A stretch of DNA of 8,760 nucleotides from Gammaproteobacteria bacterium (GTDB taxonomy: Bacteria; Pseudomonadota; Gammaproteobacteria; Pseudomonadales; GM7GCV1). Under the pieces are notes generated by a model. It saw nothing but the letters and a program-made list of their open reading frames with translations. It was not told the origin of the DNA and did not search any database. Positions 1 through 5,638 of this stretch are shown piece by piece (position 1 is the stretch's first letter; every line of letters begins with the position of its first letter). The DNA lies in assembly GCA_030830945.1 (NCBI GenBank), contig JAURLY010000044.1:1-8760 (forward strand), written 5' to 3'. The position numbers and the translations under genes were made by a program.

Positions 1-23
1 CGGGCACTAAAAGGGGAAGAAAA

Positions 24-878
24 ATGAAAGACACTATAATTGCCTGTATTGATGGCTCTGCTATTTCAGCCTCTGTATGTGATACAGGTGCATGGGCCAG
101 CTCACGCCTGGATGCGCCGCTAAAATTTATGCATGTACTGGAAAAACCAATCGGTCCAGCTGCAGAGGATCTTTCGGGCTCAATTGGACTGGGAAGCCGG
201 GAGCATTTGCTTGAAGAGTTAGTGGCACTAGACGAGCAGAGAGGCAAACTGGCTATCGAACATGGCAAACACATGCTTGACGATGCCCGTAAGCGTGCCA
301 GCGATATTGGTATCCTGAAGATAGACACTGAGCAGCGACACGGCAGCCTAGTTGAGACCCTAATGGAATACGAGGAATCCACACGTCTGTTTATCATAGG
401 TCGCCAGGGTGAAGGGCATGACGGTCAGATGAAAACAATTGGCTCTCAGTTGGAAAGTGTTTTCCGTGCTATTCATACACCCATTTTAGTGGCTGTTGAT
501 GAGTTCAAGACGCCGGAGAATTTTCTGGTTGCATACGATGGTAGCGAGACTGCTGATAAAGCTATTGAGCGCATCGCAGCCAGTCCTCTCCTGAAAGGCA
601 TTGAAGGGCATATCGTCATGGTAGGGATAGATAACGAATATAACCGAGAGCGTCTCAATAACGCTGCAAAGTTACTTGTTGATACAGGTCACCAAATCCA
701 GTCGCACTTACTGCAGGGAGAAGTCATCGACGTGCTGGAAAAGTTTCAACAAGAACAAAACATACAGCTGAAGATAATGGGCGCTTATGGACATTCACGA
801 ATTAGAGAGTTCTTTCTTGGAAGCAATACGTCGAAAATGATTGGCAGTAGCCCGGTTCCCCTATTACTTCTTCGATAA
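24..878 (+). CDS. Tandem-domain universal stress protein (UspA family)
   Basis: This is a 284-aa cytoplasmic protein made of two Usp domains, about residues 1-158 and 165-284. Each domain opens with a beta strand ending in an Asp of the nucleotide-binding site (IIACIDGS, FLVAYDGS). The second domain has the full ATP-binding signature G-2x-G-9x-G-S (G253, G256, G266, S267). The first domain has a version with one extra residue (G126, G129, G140, S141), so its nucleotide binding may be altered. Two-domain Usps of this size resemble the E. coli UspE type, which help survival under stress; the exact role here is unknown. The ATG start is supported by a GGGGA ribosome site six bases upstream. The promoter lies left of the window. 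The gene converges on the HxlR gene, with a hairpin between them. Confidence 0.93.
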   Translation: MKDTIIACIDGSAISASVCDTGAWASSRLDAPLKFMHVLEKPIGPAAEDLSGSIGLGSREHLLEELVALDEQRGKLAIEHGKHMLDDARKRASDIGILKIDTEQRHGSLVETLMEYEESTRLFIIGRQGEGHDGQMKTIGSQLESVFRAIHTPILVAVDEFKTPENFLVAYDGSETADKAIERIAASPLLKGIEGHIVMVGIDNEYNRERLNNAAKLLVDTGHQIQSHLLQGEVIDVLEKFQQEQNIQLKIMGAYGHSRIREFFLGSNTSKMIGSSPVPLLLLR

Positions 879-887
879 TTGCTGAAG

Positions 888-920
888 CTCCCCATTCGGC
901 TTAGTCGGATGGGGAGATTT
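888..920. terminator. Hairpin terminator between convergent uspA-like and hxlR genes
   Basis: A perfect 8-bp stem, CTCCCCAT (888-895) with ATGGGGAG (909-916), can be extended inward by about three pairs, one of them a G-U wobble. It sits in the 42-base gap between two convergent stop codons. On the plus strand it is followed by the short T-rich stretch ATTTCT, so it probably ends the stress-protein transcript. The minus side has no T tract, so termination in that direction is less certain. Confidence 0.65.
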
Positions 921-1433
921 CTAGCCCTCACTCTTCTTTTCTGCGTTTTTGGGACTGTATCTCTCCAGATACTCACTTGCTTCCTCGGTCAAGGGAACCA
1001 TGCGAATATCTCCTTTACCTAATTTGCGCCCATCCTTGGCCAGGATATTACCGGCACTGACCGGTTCGCCTTTCTCACGATCCACAAAAGCATAGCTGTG
1101 AATATCGCAGCCCTCTTCCCACTCGAGACACCACTGTAGTAACAATAGCATCAGTGGCATAAGCTCCCAGCCTTTCGCTGTCAGCCTGTATTCCATTCGT
1201 CGCCCACCTTCTGCGATTGGCTGTTTATCGATAATTCCTTTTTCAACAAGCTTGCGGAGTCGCTCAGTGAGGATATTCCTGGAAATTTCCAGTGCATCGC
1301 AAAGTGCATCAAAACGACGAACCCCTCCAAAAATCATGAGATCCCGAATAATCAACATATTCCAGTGATCTCCAACCACGTCCAACGCATGAGAAATTGG
1401 GCATTCAAGTTGCGTATTCTTCTTTGGTGCCAA
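921..1433 (-). CDS. HxlR-family winged-helix transcriptional regulator
   Basis: This 170-aa protein has a complete HxlR (DUF24) winged-helix domain at about residues 10-102. It shows the family's N-terminal Cys (C11, in ECPISHAL), the GDHWNMLIIRDL helix, the RRFDALCDALEISRNILTERL recognition region split over residues 39-59, and the wing ending EYRLTAKG. In many relatives the N-terminal Cys senses electrophiles or oxidants; that role here is inferred from the family. Residues 103-170 form a polar tail longer than in minimal members (roughly 110-130 aa), with two further Cys at 102 and 109. The start is a TTG, chosen because GGAGG lies five bases before it and because an ATG closer to GGAGG is in the wrong frame. 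The divergent partner is the secreted protein at 1567, and the shared intergenic region carries likely operators, which suggests autoregulation. Confidence 0.92.
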   Translation of the reverse strand: MAPKKNTQLECPISHALDVVGDHWNMLIIRDLMIFGGVRRFDALCDALEISRNILTERLRKLVEKGIIDKQPIAEGGRRMEYRLTAKGWELMPLMLLLLQWCLEWEEGCDIHSYAFVDREKGEPVSAGNILAKDGRKLGKGDIRMVPLTEEASEYLERYSPKNAEKKSEG

Positions 1434-1438
1434 GACAT

Positions 1439-1443
1439 CCTCC
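1439..1443 (-). promoter_or_regulatory. Shine-Dalgarno site that selects the TTG start of hxlR
   Basis: On the minus strand GGAGG is followed after five bases by TTG (1433-1431), which begins the HxlR reading frame. An ATG at 1438-1436 touches the Shine-Dalgarno site but lies in another frame and does not encode the conserved protein. Spacing and frame therefore both favour the TTG. Confidence 0.75.
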
Positions 1444-1472
1444 GAAACTATTAATATTTATTTTCAAATATT

Positions 1473-1489
1473 AGTTGCTTTTTAAAACT
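1473..1489. promoter_or_regulatory. Degenerate copy of the putative HxlR operator
   Basis: AGTTGC-TTTTT-AAAACT has the same left arm and T5 core as the perfect palindrome 37 bp to the right, but the right arm matches at only four of six positions. The 13 bases TTAGTTGCTTTTT are identical in both copies (1471-1483 and 1508-1520). This copy lies nearer the hxlR start, so it is a candidate second, weaker site for autoregulation. Confidence 0.45.
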
Positions 1490-1509
1490 TATGCGAGTAA
1501 TTTATATTT

Positions 1510-1526
1510 AGTTGCTTTTTGCAACT
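1510..1526. promoter_or_regulatory. Putative HxlR operator (perfect 17-bp palindrome)
   Basis: AGTTGC-TTTTT-GCAACT is a perfect 6-bp inverted repeat around a T5 core. A wider symmetry is present too: TATTTAG (1505-1511) and CTAAATA (1530-1536) are exact reverse complements. Known HxlR/DUF24 operators are short inverted repeats around an A/T core, and this one lies in the divergent region of an HxlR gene. It is 40 bases before the start codon at 1567, overlapping where a promoter would be expected, so repression of that gene is plausible. Confidence 0.6.
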
Positions 1527-1566
1527 GTTCTAAATAGAAACTTTTGAAAAGCAGAGGTATATAGCC

Positions 1567-1890
1567 ATGAAAAGCAAACAAATCAAAAACGTTGTTATCG
1601 TTGCTGCATTGTTAACTGTCAGCTCATTCGCTATTTCGCAGGAAAGACTAAACGGTCGAGAGGCTGTCGAAGTTTGTAAAAACGAGATTAGCGATACCTA
1701 CGCTTCGGAACGCGAAATTCGATTTAGTCGTAATACGGCAAGTTCATTAAAGGCAGGTGCTTATAAATTCTGGATGAATGCTACTGAAGACGATAATGGT
1801 GTTATTAGCAGCGTGCGTTATCAATGCGAAATCACACGCAATGGGGAGTTGGTCGGACTAACCAGGGAAGCTGGGCGTTGGAATATATAG
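1567..1890 (+). CDS. Small secreted protein of unknown function
   Basis: I do not recognise this 107-aa protein. It begins with a clear Sec signal peptide: a basic start (KSKQIK), a hydrophobic stretch at about residues 9-22, and a probable cleavage after AIS (residue 24). The mature part is about 83 aa and has two Cys (C37 and C87) that could form a disulphide in the periplasm. The C-terminal half reads like a small beta-rich domain (FWMNAT, SSVRYQCEI, then LTREAGRW near the end). A GAGG ribosome site lies nine bases before the ATG. The gene is divergent from hxlR, and the likely operator lies in its promoter region, so it is probably under HxlR control. The function cannot be named from sequence. 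Confidence 0.8.
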   Translation: MKSKQIKNVVIVAALLTVSSFAISQERLNGREAVEVCKNEISDTYASEREIRFSRNTASSLKAGAYKFWMNATEDDNGVISSVRYQCEITRNGELVGLTREAGRWNI

Positions 1891-1897
1891 GAAATAA

Positions 1898-1930
1898 GGG
1901 GCAAGAATTACCTAAAAAAGGATTTGCCCC
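1898..1930. terminator. Hairpin between convergent secreted-protein and NTF2-like genes
   Basis: A 7-bp stem, GGGGCAA (1898-1904) with TTGCCCC (1924-1930), has a 19-base loop and lies between two convergent stop codons. The plus side continues as CCAATTTAATT and the minus side as TTATTTCC, so both T tracts are weak. It may act in both directions, but the large loop lowers confidence. Confidence 0.4.
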
Positions 1931-1935
1931 CCAAT

Positions 1936-2286
1936 TTAATTGACAAGGTGAAGGTGTGTTGTATGCAGAACAATGAAACCTTCGTGCACCAGAAAAGTAT
2001 CGCTTCCGGAGGGTATAGATGGTTCAGCAGACCAATTTAGATAGGCCGCTTCAACTACCACATCAAATCGAATCAAGCTGTAGCTGGAAGCCAGTAAAGG
2101 CAAAGTATCTCGAAGAAATTCTTCATAGAAGGCGGCAATCGCCTCTTGCCCCTGAAAAGGCCCTTTAGGTGTAAGTAAAATAGCGTCCTGGGCATAGAGC
2201 GCCAAAATGCTCTCTACTCCCTGTCCTAATGTTTTTAGGTAGTTTCTGACAGCCAATTCAGTATTTTTACCGCGTGCTCCAGTCAT
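1936..2286 (-). CDS. NTF2-like / SnoaL-fold protein
   Basis: This 116-aa single-domain protein has the pattern of the NTF2-like superfamily (SnoaL, DUF4440, ketosteroid-isomerase-like). An N-terminal helix ends in a LYAQDAILLTPKGPFQGQEAI segment, split over residues 30-50, followed by a helix (AAFYEEFLRD), beta strands, and a final strand ending HTTHLHLV. Family members are small alpha+beta barrels that act as isomerases, hydrolases or ligand-binding proteins; the substrate here cannot be read from sequence. No signal peptide is seen, so it is probably cytoplasmic. The ATG has an AAAGG sequence five bases upstream. Its neighbours do not suggest a pathway. Confidence 0.75.
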   Translation of the reverse strand: MTGARGKNTELAVRNYLKTLGQGVESILALYAQDAILLTPKGPFQGQEAIAAFYEEFLRDTLPLLASSYSLIRFDVVVEAAYLNWSAEPSIPSGSDTFLVHEGFIVLHTTHLHLVN

Positions 2287-2390
2287 TCCTGCCTTTGCCC
2301 TTGTTATTCATTTAGAGTATTCCATGCTAACAGTCAGTGATATCAATTCAACTTGCATTCCGCCAAAACCGGAACCAGTGGGCAGGTTTC

Positions 2391-2410
2391 TGGTATCATC
2401 TCGCGCCCCC
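2391..2410 (+). promoter_or_regulatory. Extended -10 promoter upstream of yffB-like and dapD
   Basis: TGGTATCAT (2391-2399) has the TGn extension plus a -10 box matching TATAAT at five of six positions. It is followed by a GC-rich discriminator, CTCGCGCCCCC. No good -35 box is seen, which is common for extended -10 promoters. It lies 40 bases before the GTG start at 2439. A GC-rich discriminator is typical of promoters repressed by ppGpp; whether that holds here is inference. Confidence 0.5.
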
Positions 2411-2438
2411 TAAATAGCCTTGGAAAAGTTGATTTATC

Positions 2439-2789
2439 GTGACTGAACAGATCTTTCTTTACGGCATACATAACTGCGACACAGTAAAAAAAGCACGTAA
2501 ATGGCTTGATGTGCATAATCTGGACCATCATTTTGTCGATTTTCGCAAAGACGGAACCGACAAACTTAAAATCAAACGCTGGATAGATGCTGTAGGAGTA
2601 GAGACCCTACTTAATAAACGCGGAACGACCTGGCGTAAGCTCTCTCCAGAACAGCAACACTTAGACTCTGAGCAGGCTTTGGTTTCGCTACTGAGCGAGC
2701 ATCCTACCCTGATCAAACGGCCCGTACTGGAAGTAGGCAGAAAAGTACTTGTCGGATATTCTGAGGCAGACTATTTGGGCATAAAATAG
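2439..2789 (+). CDS. yffB: YffB-type ArsC/Spx-family thioredoxin-fold protein
   Basis: This 116-aa cytoplasmic protein belongs to the ArsC-like family and is closest in pattern to E. coli YffB. The redox Cys is C13 in GIHNCDTVKKA. The segment RGTTWRKL (61-68) and the KRPV loop (93-96) are family hallmarks, and the length fits. It lacks the arsenate-resistance context (no arsR, arsB or acr3), and YffB-type members are not proven arsenate reductases. A glutathione-linked thiol function has been suggested for the family. The GTG start is forced: an in-frame TGA lies two codons upstream and the next Met would lose the active-site Cys. The ribosome site is weak. dapD follows after 48 bases on the same strand. 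A yffB-like gene near dapD or dapE recurs in gammaproteobacteria. Confidence 0.88.
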   Translation: MTEQIFLYGIHNCDTVKKARKWLDVHNLDHHFVDFRKDGTDKLKIKRWIDAVGVETLLNKRGTTWRKLSPEQQHLDSEQALVSLLSEHPTLIKRPVLEVGRKVLVGYSEADYLGIK

Positions 2790-2837
2790 CTATATTTTTC
2801 AATTAGTTATAAATTTATCTTAACAAAGAGAATTAAT

Positions 2838-3860
2838 ATGAAAGAACTCTACGCACTTGGCATTGGAATCGGTACCAAGAACAAAAAAGGCGAATGGCTG
2901 GAAGTGTACTACCCTGCCCCTCTCCTCAATGTTAGCGAAGAAATTTCTGCTGCCATCAATGAGCATGTTGGCAGTGGCACGAATGAATTGAATACGGAAA
3001 AACTGGACAGTCTGGCTGCTGGACTTAAAGCCGCAGGTGCAGGAGAACAAGCTGCTATCGTCGCCTCATTTATTCATACTGAAGGCGTTCCAGTGGTTTG
3101 CGCTCTGGAGTCCGATGAATCACCCGCGGACGTACCCGGCGGTTATTTAAAGCTCCATTTGTTATCTCATCGCCTGGTAAAACCTCACGGGACAAATCTG
3201 GACGGACTATTTGGCGTTCTAGCCAATGTGGCCTGGACTAACGAAGGCGCCATTGCCATCGATGAACTGAGTGAGCGGAAACTAATGGCTCGCAACCAGG
3301 GACGTCAATTAATCGTCAACTCCATTGATAAATTTCCCCGAATGACAGACTACGTTGTACCTGGCGGAATTCGCATAGGTGACGCATCCCGGGTCAGACT
3401 TGGCGCCTATCTAGGCGAGGGAACTACGGTGATGCATGAAGGGTTTGTTAATTTTAACGCAGGCACCGAAGGCCCAAATATGATCGAAGGCCGCATTTCA
3501 GCCGGCGTATTTGTCGGAGCAGGCTCCGACCTCGGCGGCGGGTCTTCCGCAATGGGTACACTCTCCGGAGGCGGGAATATCGTGATATCCGTGGGTAAGG
3601 AGTGTCTAGTTGGAGCAAATGCAGGTATTGGCATCGCACTCGGAGACCGGTGCACTGTCGAGGCTGGCCTGTATATCACTGCAGGCACCAAGGTGCAGAT
3701 GATCGATGACGCGGGAACCATCGCAACTAAAGTTAAAGCATCTGAGCTGAATGGGAAAAGTGGCCTGTTGTTTCGACGTAATTCACTAACAGGTGCGGTG
3801 GAATGCTTAACAAACAAATCCGCAGTTGAGCTCAATGACGAGCTACATGCGCACAACTAA
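2838..3860 (+). CDS. dapD: 2,3,4,5-tetrahydropyridine-2,6-dicarboxylate N-succinyltransferase (long form)
   Basis: DapD transfers succinyl from succinyl-CoA to tetrahydrodipicolinate in the succinylase branch of diaminopimelate and lysine synthesis. The product feeds peptidoglycan cross-linking. At 340 aa it is the long Pseudomonas-type enzyme, not the roughly 274-aa E. coli type. The N-terminal part (about 1-170) includes the YLKLHLLSHRLVKPH segment (103-117). A left-handed beta-helix of hexapeptide repeats follows (about 175-285), with GEGTTVMHEGFVNFNAGTEG in its core (193-212) and the Gly-rich SDLGGGSSAMGTLSGGGN run (230-247). The C-terminus LLFRRNS...LHAHN is typical. The ATG follows AAAGAG by seven bases. 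It is probably co-transcribed with the yffB-like gene. A TATAAA at 2808-2813 might give a second promoter but has no good -35. A hairpin follows the stop. Confidence 0.97.
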   Translation: MKELYALGIGIGTKNKKGEWLEVYYPAPLLNVSEEISAAINEHVGSGTNELNTEKLDSLAAGLKAAGAGEQAAIVASFIHTEGVPVVCALESDESPADVPGGYLKLHLLSHRLVKPHGTNLDGLFGVLANVAWTNEGAIAIDELSERKLMARNQGRQLIVNSIDKFPRMTDYVVPGGIRIGDASRVRLGAYLGEGTTVMHEGFVNFNAGTEGPNMIEGRISAGVFVGAGSDLGGGSSAMGTLSGGGNIVISVGKECLVGANAGIGIALGDRCTVEAGLYITAGTKVQMIDDAGTIATKVKASELNGKSGLLFRRNSLTGAVECLTNKSAVELNDELHAHN

Positions 3861-3869
3861 ATAGATAAG

Positions 3870-3904
3870 CGGGATCAGCGTAAAATTTATTCTGGTCCCG
3901 TTTT
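3870..3904. terminator. Rho-independent terminator after dapD
   Basis: A 9-bp stem with one G-U wobble, CGGGATCAG (3870-3878) and CTGGTCCCG (3892-3900), is followed directly by TTTT (3901-3904), a standard terminator for dapD. The T tract abuts the stop codon of the convergent DUF4404 gene. On the minus strand the hairpin is followed by CTTATCTATTT, so it may also stop that gene. Confidence 0.8.
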
Positions 3905-4161
3905 CATACACCTATATCGACCAGTGTCTTAATAATCTGATCCACAACGCTGGCGGTTCTCGGATGCTCTTCCCTTTGTTCCTCGACCCAATACTCCAAG
4001 GCATCTAACAGGTCGGGCTCTGGAACCTCAGGCTCTCCTTCCGCGTGCGCGTGACGCTTCACAGAATCGAGCAAATCCATCTGCGCTACACTGGGCTCAG
4101 CATCGCCCATAGCTTCATGCAGTTCAGTCAGGAGGTTCTGTAATTTTTCTTGCTTTGCCAT
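3904..4161 (-). CDS. DUF4404 family protein
   Basis: This is an 85-aa acidic, helical protein. The family pattern is visible: an N-terminal LQNLLTELHEAM helix, a central acidic helix, and a C-terminal EEQREEHPRTASVV...IIKTLVDIGV ending with the conserved HP and terminal IG. No signal peptide or membrane segment is present, so it should be cytoplasmic. DUF4404 has no known function. The ATG has AAGGA nine bases upstream. It converges on dapD, with only the terminator between the two stops. The next gene upstream, on the same strand, is the cytochrome-propeller gene, 87 bases away across a hairpin. Confidence 0.8.
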   Translation of the reverse strand: MAKQEKLQNLLTELHEAMGDAEPSVAQMDLLDSVKRHAHAEGEPEVPEPDLLDALEYWVEEQREEHPRTASVVDQIIKTLVDIGV

Positions 4162-4198
4162 TAGTCTGGTTCCTTTACTTCATCCGCACCAGTTTAGC

Positions 4199-4224
4199 AG
4201 ACGGCGGGCAGGCGCCAACCGTCT
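4199..4224. terminator. GC-rich hairpin downstream of the cytochrome-propeller gene
   Basis: AGACGG (4199-4204) pairs with CCGTCT (4219-4224). Inside, GGC (4207-4209) pairs with GCC (4214-4216) across a small internal loop. It lies 24 bases past the stop codon of the minus-strand gene ending at 4249. Neither side has a T tract, so it may protect the mRNA 3' end or pause polymerase instead of acting as a full intrinsic terminator. Confidence 0.35.
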
Positions 4225-4248
4225 CAAATCAAGAAACCGAATAAATAT

Positions 4249-5475
4249 TTAATCCGGAAGAATGGCTAAACCAATTGTGTTGGTGCTGCTTTGATGAATG
4301 GCGATATCGCCATCTGGCGTTACCCGCATATGTCGAATAATGCCAATGCCAGAGGGCAATGCCCAACTTTGGAAGGTTTCCGTTTCCGGATCAAATCGAA
4401 CCAGGGCATCAGGACGCATGCCTGACTCGTTAAACCAGACTACGTCTTCAACGACTTCCATCGCGTAAGGGTGAGATGTCGGTCCACTGGGTGTAGGCCA
4501 TTCCCTAAATTCTCCCGACGCGGGATTAAGACGGCCAATATAGCCCCGACCAGAATCAACGTACCAAACAATATCATTGCTATCGATAGCTAACCGTCGT
4601 ATATGTGTTTCAGGGGTCGATGTCTTAAACTCGGTCACACTCATATCGTCTGGACTAATCTGCGCCAAACCATTTGCGCCGTTATAAGCCACCCAGATCA
4701 TGCCGGTGGAATCTTGCTTGATGCCGTAAGGTCTCGCTCGCTCAGTGGGCAGCGTAATCAGGTCGATATCCCCAGTCTGCGGGTTTAACTGACCGACCAT
4801 ATTGCTGTGCTGCAAGGTAAACCACAGCTGTCCATCATCAGCAAAATAAGGCGTATGCGGGTCCCGTGCTGCGGGATCCGGCATGGGATAAACGCTAATC
4901 TCTCCTGAATCCGGATCGAGCATACCCACCGTTCCATTCCCATTACCCATGTACCATATATTGCCACCCTGGTCGGCAATAATGCTGTGAGGGCGCGCAG
5001 AAGGATCTAACTGCCACTCCTGTACGGCACCAGTTTCCGGATTAAACCGGCCAATGAGACTGGCCCACATTCCAGCCCACCAAATGTTTCCCGCTTCATC
5101 CATAAAAGGGTCTCGTGGCCTCTGGCCAAGCGTAGGAACACGCCATTCAACTATTTTTAAAGGGTAGTCCCCCCCCACTATGGTGGGCTCTCGCCCGGGG
5201 GTATAGGGGAAATGTTCAGACAAGTAATTTACTACTCGGCTTAAGTCGGGCTCAGGTAAATCAACCATACCGGTAATAAGCATACGCCAGTCATTTGGCG
5301 AATAACCTGTGGAGCGAGTAATAAGGTTTACACCATGACACCCGGAGCACAGCCCCTGTACCATGGGCTTTATATCCCCTTCGGGCAGCTGTGAAGAATT
5401 ATTTGTTTGTGCCTGGGTGAAAACGGATATGCCGAAAATCAACATTCCGATACTAATGACTATTGGCTTGCGCAT
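4249..5475 (-). CDS. Exported c-type cytochrome fused to a Vgb-like seven-bladed beta-propeller
   Basis: This 408-aa protein has three parts. A Sec signal peptide spans residues 1-22 (cleavage near FTQA). A short cytochrome c domain (about 33-92) has the haem motif CSGCH (43-47), a possible axial Met at M70, and the helix SRVVNYLSEHFP. A beta-propeller follows, related to virginiamycin B lyase (Vgb, COG4257). Propeller repeats of the form (I/V/L)W-x-G-x-(L/F)-(N/D)P-x-(T/S)G start near residues 131, 173, 217, 260, 303 and 346, with a seventh degenerate blade at about 391-405. Antibiotic lyase activity is not supported: the haem domain and periplasmic export point to a redox or binding role, perhaps with a small organic substrate. 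A His-Glu pair 15 apart (H335, E350) recalls the Vgb active site, but the other expected acidic ligand is not obvious. AGGG lies seven bases before the ATG. Confidence 0.85.
   Translation of the reverse strand: MRKPIVISIGMLIFGISVFTQAQTNNSSQLPEGDIKPMVQGLCSGCHGVNLITRSTGYSPNDWRMLITGMVDLPEPDLSRVVNYLSEHFPYTPGREPTIVGGDYPLKIVEWRVPTLGQRPRDPFMDEAGNIWWAGMWASLIGRFNPETGAVQEWQLDPSARPHSIIADQGGNIWYMGNGNGTVGMLDPDSGEISVYPMPDPAARDPHTPYFADDGQLWFTLQHSNMVGQLNPQTGDIDLITLPTERARPYGIKQDSTGMIWVAYNGANGLAQISPDDMSVTEFKTSTPETHIRRLAIDSNDIVWYVDSGRGYIGRLNPASGEFREWPTPSGPTSHPYAMEVVEDVVWFNESGMRPDALVRFDPETETFQSWALPSGIGIIRHMRVTPDGDIAIHQSSTNTIGLAILPD
5169..5176. repeat. Eight-base C/G homopolymer inside the cytochrome-propeller gene
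   Basis: Eight consecutive C (G on the coding strand) encode the Gly-Gly at residues 101-102, in the linker between the haem domain and the propeller. The frame is intact as written. Tracts of this length can slip, in replication or in sequencing; a one-base change would leave a haem domain without its propeller. Confidence 0.5.
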
Positions 5476-5606
5476 TGTTTATCCCTGAAATCTGAAAGCG
5501 AAGTAAGAATTTGATGGCAGATGCAATCAAGAACTGTACAGAAGCTCAAAAAAAACAGGGATAGTTGATTAGTTAATTATTTGTTAGAAGCAGCTCGAAG
5601 CGATTA

Positions 5607-5626
5607 GCCTGTCGAAGGGTTCGTCA
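5607..5626. repeat. REP-like fragment with small hairpin
   Basis: GCCTGTCGAAGGG (5607-5619) resembles one arm of a short palindromic repeat (type CCTTCGACAGGCTC) that I recall as widespread between genes in marine bacteria. The usual second long arm is missing. Instead TGTCGAA and TTCGTCA (5610-5616 and 5620-5626) form a short imperfect hairpin. It lies 12 bases past the stop of the hydroxyacid dehydrogenase gene, a typical REP position. Only one copy is in the window, so the assignment is tentative. Confidence 0.35.
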
Positions 5627-5638
5627 CCAATGATTGAT

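Noticed and set aside
1436..1438. ATG start (minus strand) next to GGAGG before hxlR
   Set aside because: It is out of frame with the HxlR domain and touches the Shine-Dalgarno site; the TTG five bases after GGAGG fits frame and spacing.
2439..2789. Arsenate reductase for arsenic resistance
   Set aside because: The ArsC-like fold is present, but there is no ars operon nearby and the sequence pattern and dapD neighbourhood fit YffB-type proteins.
2808..2813. TATAAA before dapD as a promoter -10
   Set aside because: The region is simply AT-rich and no -35 box lies at the right distance; the upstream promoter at 2391 can serve both genes.
3407..3856. 149-codon minus-strand open frame inside dapD
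   Set aside because: It mirrors the beta-helix repeats of dapD; the Pro- and Ser-rich translation is typical of antisense frames.
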